From an uncultured Acidobacteriota bacterium (GTDB lineage: Bacteria > Acidobacteriota > Thermoanaerobaculia > Gp7-AA8): a stretch of DNA of 10,101 bases. The DNA lies in the NCBI GenBank assembly GCA_946887105.1, contig CAMPKJ010000179.1:1-10101 (forward strand), in the 5' to 3' direction. The notes below the pieces were generated by a model. The model saw only the letters and a list, made by a program, of their open reading frames with translations. It did not search any database and was not told the DNA's origin. Of this stretch, positions 5,741 through 10,101 are shown one piece after another (the stretch's first letter is position 1; each line of letters opens with the position of its first letter). Position numbers and translations under genes: made by a program.

Positions 5741-7699
5741 ATGACCATCGGGACTCCATCGCGGCGATACGCATCGCGGGTGCTCGGCCTCGTCGCGGTA
5801 GTGACGCTGTATGGATTCGCGCGACCGGCTCCGCTGCCCGAAAGCGATCTCGCGACGCTGGCCCGGCCATTCCGCTTCCGCGCCGAGCCGCTGCCGCAGC
5901 TCGCGGTCTCGGCGCGCACCGAGCGCGCCGTTCGTCCGTCACTGCGCCCGATCGCGGCATGGATCTCCTCCGTCGGCGCGGCGGTCGCGCTGCATGACCT
6001 CGACGGGGATGGACTGCCCAATGACGTCTGCAGCGTGGACGTGCGCACCGATCAGGTCATCGTCGCTCCCGCGCCCGGCACGCCGCAGCGGTATGCGCCG
6101 TTCGATCTTCTGACCTCGACCCCCGAGCTGGATCGCACCACCACGGCGCCGATGGGCTGTCTGCCGGCGGACGTGAACGAAGACGGGCGTGCCGACCTGC
6201 TCGTGTACTTCTGGGGCCGCTCGCCGCTGCTGTTCGTGCGCGCCGGACCCGATCCGAAAGCGCTGCAGCGCGACACCTACCGGGTCGAGGATCTCGTGAC
6301 GCCGCACCGCGACTGGTACACCAACGCCGCGATTCTCGCGGATGTCGACGGCGACGGGCATGCGGACGTCGTGATCGGGAACTACTTCGCCGACGGATCG
6401 GGAGTGCTCGACACGCGCGCCACGACGCCGATGCAAATGCAGGACACCATGTCGCGCGCGCTCAACGCCGGCGGGGACCGCCTCTTTCTCTGGGGCCGCG
6501 ATCCATCACGGCCGTCCGGCGTGAGCTTCCGCGAGTCGCCGGATGCGTTTTCGGGCAACTCCGCGCGGGGCTGGACGCTCGCCCTCGGCGCACAAGACCT
6601 GGACGGCGATCTGCTGCCCGAGCTCTACGTCGCCAACGACTTCGGACCCGATCGTCTTCTGCACAACGAATCGGTCCCCGGCCGCGCGCGCCTGGTCTCC
6701 GTCGACGGCGCGCGCCGCTTCACCGATCCCAAGTCGAAGGTGGTCGGCCACGACTCGTTCAAAGGGATGGGCGTCGACTTCGCCGACGTCAACGGCGACG
6801 CCGTTCCCGACTTTTTCGTCAGCAACATCACCGAGAGCTACGCGCTCGAGGAGAGCAATTTCCTGTTCGTCAGCAACGGCGATGCGCGGTCATTGCGCGG
6901 GTCATGGCGCCGCGGGCGCGCTCCTTTCCACGACCGCAGCGAGCAGCTCGGCGTGGCCCGGAGCGGATGGGGATGGGATGCGCGCTTCGCCGACTTCGAC
7001 AACGACGGCGTCGACGAGATCGTGCAGGCCGCCGGGTTCATTCGCGGATCGGTGAACCGCTGGCCCGAGCTCCACGAGCTGGCGATGGCGAACGACGTCG
7101 CCCTGCGGCACGCCGCCGCGTGGCCTCTCTTTCGCGCCGGCACGGACATCTCCGGACATGGCCGCAATCCGTTTTTCGTGCGCGCGGAGGATGGCCGGTA
7201 TCACGACGTCGCGCCGGCCGTCGCGCCGGATCGCGGCGTGAGCCGCGGAATCGCCACGGCCGACGTCGATGCGGACGGGAGGATCGACTACGCGGTGGCG
7301 CGGCAATGGGATTCCTCGCTGTTCTACCGCAATGAATCAGCGCACGCCGGACGCGCCATCGCGCTTCGTCTGCTGTTGCCGAGCCGGCCTTCGTCGAAAA
7401 CGACGGTCGTGGCCGGGACTCCGCCTGCGCTCGATGCCTTTCCCGCGATCGGCGCGACGGCGTTCGTGCGCCTCGCGCGCGAAGGCGCGCCTCGGCTCAC
7501 CGGGCAGGGGAGCGGCGGCAACGGACACTCCGGCAAGAGCAGCCCGGAGCTCCACTTCGGTCTCGGCGACGTCGCGGCCGATGCGCCGGTCGACGTCGAT
7601 CTGCGCTGGCGCCAACCCGGAGGAGCGCTCGCGTCGCAGCGGCTTCGATTGCGCCCCGGTTTCTGGACCATCGTCCTCAGGACTGCGGAGGCACGCTAA
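5741..7699 (+). CDS. unbV: Enediyne biosynthesis protein UnbV/E4 type (FG-GAP/VCBS propeller with ASPIC-UnbV domain)
   Basis: A protein of 652 residues. The N-terminus (RRYASRVLGLVAVVTLYGFA) is an export signal or membrane anchor. Seven calcium-loop motifs of the DxDxDG type begin at residues 86, 144, 201, 286, 349, 418 and 508 (DLDGDG, DVNEDG, DVDGDG, DLDGDL, DVNGDA, DFDNDG, DVDADG). This is the pattern of a seven-bladed FG-GAP/VCBS propeller as in integrin alpha chains. The fourth and fifth loops have lost the final glycine. The last ~120 residues, including FPAIGATAFVRL, SSPELHFGLGD and a C-terminal strand pair, match the ASPIC/UnbV domain (PF07593), which is named after this enediyne protein. 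UnbV accompanies every enediyne PKS cassette, but its biochemical role is not firmly known to me. It starts 3 nt after the UnbL stop, and its TAA shares one base with the UnbU start. Generic ASPIC proteins are common in some phyla, so the enediyne label depends on its neighbours. Confidence 0.9.
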   Translation: MTIGTPSRRYASRVLGLVAVVTLYGFARPAPLPESDLATLARPFRFRAEPLPQLAVSARTERAVRPSLRPIAAWISSVGAAVALHDLDGDGLPNDVCSVDVRTDQVIVAPAPGTPQRYAPFDLLTSTPELDRTTTAPMGCLPADVNEDGRADLLVYFWGRSPLLFVRAGPDPKALQRDTYRVEDLVTPHRDWYTNAAILADVDGDGHADVVIGNYFADGSGVLDTRATTPMQMQDTMSRALNAGGDRLFLWGRDPSRPSGVSFRESPDAFSGNSARGWTLALGAQDLDGDLLPELYVANDFGPDRLLHNESVPGRARLVSVDGARRFTDPKSKVVGHDSFKGMGVDFADVNGDAVPDFFVSNITESYALEESNFLFVSNGDARSLRGSWRRGRAPFHDRSEQLGVARSGWGWDARFADFDNDGVDEIVQAAGFIRGSVNRWPELHELAMANDVALRHAAAWPLFRAGTDISGHGRNPFFVRAEDGRYHDVAPAVAPDRGVSRGIATADVDADGRIDYAVARQWDSSLFYRNESAHAGRAIALRLLLPSRPSSKTTVVAGTPPALDAFPAIGATAFVRLAREGAPRLTGQGSGGNGHSGKSSPELHFGLGDVAADAPVDVDLRWRQPGGALASQRLRLRPGFWTIVLRTAEAR

Positions 7700-8622
7700 T
7701 GGCGAACAACGGAACGGATCTGCGTCTCGCGGCGCTGCGGCGGTTTGCGGTCGCCATCACCATTCTCAATCTCCTCGGGCAGTCGGTGCTCGGTTTCGAG
7801 CAGGCCTGGGCGCATCTGGTCATTTCCCTGATCACCGCCTACACGCTCGAGCTGGCGCTCGAAACGTGTGAAGCATGGGCGATGCGGCGGCCGGTGCGTT
7901 TTGCCGGAGGGCCGCGGCAGCTGATCGACTTCCTGCTCTCGGCGCACATCACCGGATGCGCCGTGGCGATGCTGCTCTATGCGGGCGGGCAATTCCTTCC
8001 CGTCGCCTTCGCGACTGCCGTGGCCCTGGCGTCGAAGGTGATCCTGCGCGCGCCGGTGCCGGGAGGAAGCCGGCATTTCCTCAATCCGTCGAACTTCGGG
8101 ATCACCGTGACGCTGCTGCTGTTCCCGGAGGTGGGAATCGCTCCGCCGTATCAGTTCACCGAGAACGTATGGGGCGCGGTGGACGTGATCATTCCGCTGA
8201 TCATCATCTGCACCGGCTCGCTGCTCAACACGAAGTTCACGCGCAAGCTGCCGTTGATCGGGGCCTGGCTGGCGACGTTCGCGCTGCAGGCGGTGGTCCG
8301 CTCGTTCTTCTCCGACGTCTCGATGCTCTCCTCGCTGCTGCCGATGACCGGCGTGGCATTCCTGCTCTTCACGTTCTACATGGTCACCGATCCGGCCACG
8401 ACGCCGAGCGGCAAGGTGCCGCAGATGGTCTTCGGCGCGGCGGTCGCGCTCACGTACGGCGCGCTGGTGTTCTCGCACATCGTCTTCGGATTGTTCTTCG
8501 CGCTGACCATCGTCACGGCCGCGCGCGGCGCCTATCTGACGTCGCTGGCGCTGCTGGCCCGGCGCGCGTCGGAGCCGGACGTCGTCGGCGTGCCGCTCGC
8601 GGCCGGGAGGAGTGAGCTTTGA
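7699..8622 (+). CDS. unbU: Enediyne biosynthesis protein UnbU/E5 type (NQR2/RnfD-like membrane protein)
   Basis: An integral membrane protein of 307 residues with about eight to ten hydrophobic helices and no signal peptide. It resembles the NqrB/RnfD family of flavin-carrying electron-transfer subunits. Family-like blocks are SRHFLNPSNFGITVTLLLFP, FTFYMVTDPATTPSG (the TDP-x-(S/T)-x-P block of RnfD), and a C-terminal helix pair ending in ARGAYLTSLALL. I see no (S/T)GAT sequence, the site where NqrB and RnfD carry covalent FMN, so this protein may not be flavinylated. In enediyne clusters this protein is UnbU or E5, conserved but of unsettled function; membrane electron transfer or transport is inferred from the fold. 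It starts with ATG overlapping the UnbV TAA by one base, with GGAGG 7 nt upstream, and its TGA overlaps the TTG start of the PKS. The neighbours fix the assignment. Confidence 0.9.
   Translation: MANNGTDLRLAALRRFAVAITILNLLGQSVLGFEQAWAHLVISLITAYTLELALETCEAWAMRRPVRFAGGPRQLIDFLLSAHITGCAVAMLLYAGGQFLPVAFATAVALASKVILRAPVPGGSRHFLNPSNFGITVTLLLFPEVGIAPPYQFTENVWGAVDVIIPLIIICTGSLLNTKFTRKLPLIGAWLATFALQAVVRSFFSDVSMLSSLLPMTGVAFLLFTFYMVTDPATTPSGKVPQMVFGAAVALTYGALVFSHIVFGLFFALTIVTAARGAYLTSLALLARRASEPDVVGVPLAAGRSEL
8605..8612 (+). promoter_or_regulatory. Shine-Dalgarno that decides the PKSE start (TTG)
   Basis: GGGAGGAG lies 6 nt before TTG 8619 and within the UnbU coding sequence. No in-frame ATG or GTG occurs at a matching distance; the first in-frame ATG (residue 10) falls inside the conserved IAIVGMACRYP strand. 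The TTG start is therefore well supported and gives the usual short N-terminus of a ketosynthase. Confidence 0.75.
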
Positions 8623-10101
8623 GCCGTGCCATCGCCATCGTCGGGATGGCGTGCCGCTATCCGGATGCGCGCTCGCCGGAAGAGCTGTGGGAGAACGTCC
8701 TCGCGCAGCGGCAGGCGTTTCGCCGCATTCCGCGCGAGCGCATGCGAATCGACGACTACTGCTCCGATGACGCAGCCGCTTCCGACCGCACCTACTCCAC
8801 GATGGCCGCGGTCATCACCGGATGGGAGCTCGACCGAAACAAGTTCCGCGTGTCGCGTTCGACCTATGAAGCCGCGGACATCGCGCACTGGCTCGCGCTC
8901 GATGTCGCCGCGGCGGCGGTGGAAGACGCACGCGCCGGCGGCGCGGTCCCGCACCTCGAGCAGTCGGGCGCGATCGTCGGCAACACGCTGACCGGCGATT
9001 CCTCCCGCGCGGCGGCGATGCGCCTGCGCTGGCCTTACGTGCGGCGCGTCGTCGACGCCTCGCTGGCCGCCGGCGGATGGGATGCGGACCGGCGCGCGGA
9101 GTGGCTCGAAGGCGTCGAGCGCCGCTTCAAGGCGCCCTTCCCGGAAGTGGGAGAAGAAACGCTTGCCGGTGCGTTGTCGAACACGATCGCCGGACGGATC
9201 TGCGGTCACCTCGCATTCGGCGGCGGCGGCTTCACCGTCGACGGCGCGTGCTGCTCATCGCTTCTGGCAGTGGCGCAGGCGTGCTCGCTGCTCGCGGACG
9301 GGGATCTCGATTTCGCGCTCGCGGGCGGCGTCGATGTGAGCCTCGATCCGTTCGAGCTGATCGGGTTTGCCAAAACGCAGGCGCTCGCACGCACGCGCAT
9401 GTACGTCTACGACGAGCGCGCGAATGGCTTCCTGCCGGGCGAAGGCTGCGGCTTCGCCGTTCTGATGCGGCACGACGATGCGGTCGCCCGCGGAGCGCGC
9501 ATCTACGCCACGATCCGCGGATGGGGAATCTCGTCCGACGGCGAAGGCGGGATCACCCGTCCCGAAGTCGAAGGACAGCGACGGGCTCTCGAGCGCGCCT
9601 ACCGTCGTGCCGGCGTGCCGGCGCACAGCGTCGGTTACTTCGAAGGACATGGGACGGGAACCGCGGTGGGCGACGCGGTGGAGATCACCGCGCTGCAGTC
9701 GGTGCTCGACGACTCCTCCGGCGATGCGCGGCCGGCGCTCGGATCGGTGAAGGCGAACATCGGTCATACGAAAGCGGCCGCCGGCATCGCCGGATTGCTG
9801 AAGGCGACGCTGGCGGTGAGCCGCGGCGTCATTCCTCCCGCCACCGCCTGCGCCAGACCGCACCGCGATCTCACAAAACTGCGCATCCTGCGCACGGCGG
9901 AACCGTGGCCAGCATCGACGCGGCGTGCGGGCGTGAGCGCATTCGGATTCGGCGGCGCGAACGTGCATGTCGTGGTCGAGCACGAGGGCCCGCAGCATGC
10001 GATCGCCGAGGCGGGGAGACTGGCTGCGTCGGCGCAGGATGCCGAGCTCTTTCTGCTCGATGCGCGCGTCCGAGCCCTTGAAGTCGAAGCGGTTGGCGAT
10101 C
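8619..10101 (+). CDS. pksE: Enediyne iterative type I polyketide synthase PKSE, ketosynthase part (3' end outside window)
   Basis: The frame is open from TTG 8619 to the right edge, 494 codons of a protein that is normally about 1,900 residues with order KS-AT-ACP-KR-DH-PPTase. Only the ketosynthase and the start of its linker are visible. The KS opens with AIAIVGMACRYPDA. The catalytic triad is intact: Cys211 in VDGACCSS, His344 in EGHGTGTAVGD, His383 in NIGHTKAAAG (with Lys385). It closes with GVSAFGFGGANVHVVVE. Blocks that mark the enediyne subgroup are KFRVSRSTYEAADIAHWLAL, VGNTLTGDSSRAAAMRLRWP with YVRR, and FELIGFAKTQALA. This enzyme makes a linear polyene that becomes the enediyne core, working with the E10 thioesterase. 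It overlaps the UnbU stop by 4 nt. Whether the core would be nine- or ten-membered cannot be judged from the KS fragment. Confidence 0.95.
   Translation, partial: MSRAIAIVGMACRYPDARSPEELWENVLAQRQAFRRIPRERMRIDDYCSDDAAASDRTYSTMAAVITGWELDRNKFRVSRSTYEAADIAHWLALDVAAAAVEDARAGGAVPHLEQSGAIVGNTLTGDSSRAAAMRLRWPYVRRVVDASLAAGGWDADRRAEWLEGVERRFKAPFPEVGEETLAGALSNTIAGRICGHLAFGGGGFTVDGACCSSLLAVAQACSLLADGDLDFALAGGVDVSLDPFELIGFAKTQALARTRMYVYDERANGFLPGEGCGFAVLMRHDDAVARGARIYATIRGWGISSDGEGGITRPEVEGQRRALERAYRRAGVPAHSVGYFEGHGTGTAVGDAVEITALQSVLDDSSGDARPALGSVKANIGHTKAAAGIAGLLKATLAVSRGVIPPATACARPHRDLTKLRILRTAEPWPASTRRAGVSAFGFGGANVHVVVEHEGPQHAIAEAGRLAASAQDAELFLLDARVRALEVEAVGD

Noticed and set aside
7696..8478. Minus-strand open frame (260 codons) opposite UnbU
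   Set aside because: Composed of Arg/Glu/His/Gln repeats, the usual antisense of Leu/Ala-rich membrane protein codons; no domain.
9077..10081. Plus-strand open frame (334 codons) over the right end
   Set aside because: Shifted by one frame from the ketosynthase, which has an intact triad and clear family blocks in its own frame; the translation here is Arg-rich nonsense.

Overview
The window is GC-rich, gene-dense bacterial DNA holding eight protein-coding genes; the first and last run off the edges. Its main content is the start of an enediyne polyketide biosynthesis locus at 4775-10101. Four plus-strand genes follow one another almost without gaps: a DUF1702 protein (UnbL/E3 type), a secreted FG-GAP/ASPIC-UnbV propeller (UnbV/E4), an NQR2/RnfD-like membrane protein (UnbU/E5), and the N-terminal ketosynthase of an iterative type I enediyne polyketide synthase (PKSE). 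UnbL, UnbV, UnbU and PKSE, together with the thioesterase TEBC/E10, form the conserved enediyne warhead cassette. No E10-like thioesterase lies in this window; it would be expected downstream.

Layout. 1-775 is the C-terminal part of an MFS exporter. It overlaps by 4 nt a TolB-like (PD40) propeller lipoprotein at 772-2592. A class I SAM methyltransferase follows at 2632-3444. This rightward group converges on two leftward genes: a secreted SnoaL/NTF2-like protein (3557-4174) and a small SCP2-like protein (4269-4637). Between the converging genes lies a large, nearly perfect inverted repeat (3453-3544) whose arms are each a GC hairpin, probably a bidirectional terminator or a REP-like element. 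A relatively AT-rich divergent spacer (4638-4774) separates the SCP2-like gene from the enediyne operon and is the most likely place for its promoter.

How the genes could work together. PKSE plus its thioesterase makes the linear polyene precursor of the enediyne core. UnbL, UnbV and UnbU always accompany it, but I know of no settled individual roles. UnbV has an N-terminal export signal and UnbU is a polytopic membrane protein, so part of the cassette probably works at the membrane. The upstream MFS, lipoprotein and methyltransferase genes could serve export or tailoring, but they may be unrelated neighbours.

Host. The TolB-like lipoprotein suggests a Gram-negative envelope. PD40 propellers and ASPIC/UnbV proteins are abundant in Acidobacteriota and similar soil phyla, so a non-actinobacterial host is plausible. 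This is inference: no rRNA or marker gene is present. No tRNA, CRISPR array, transposase or IS end was seen.
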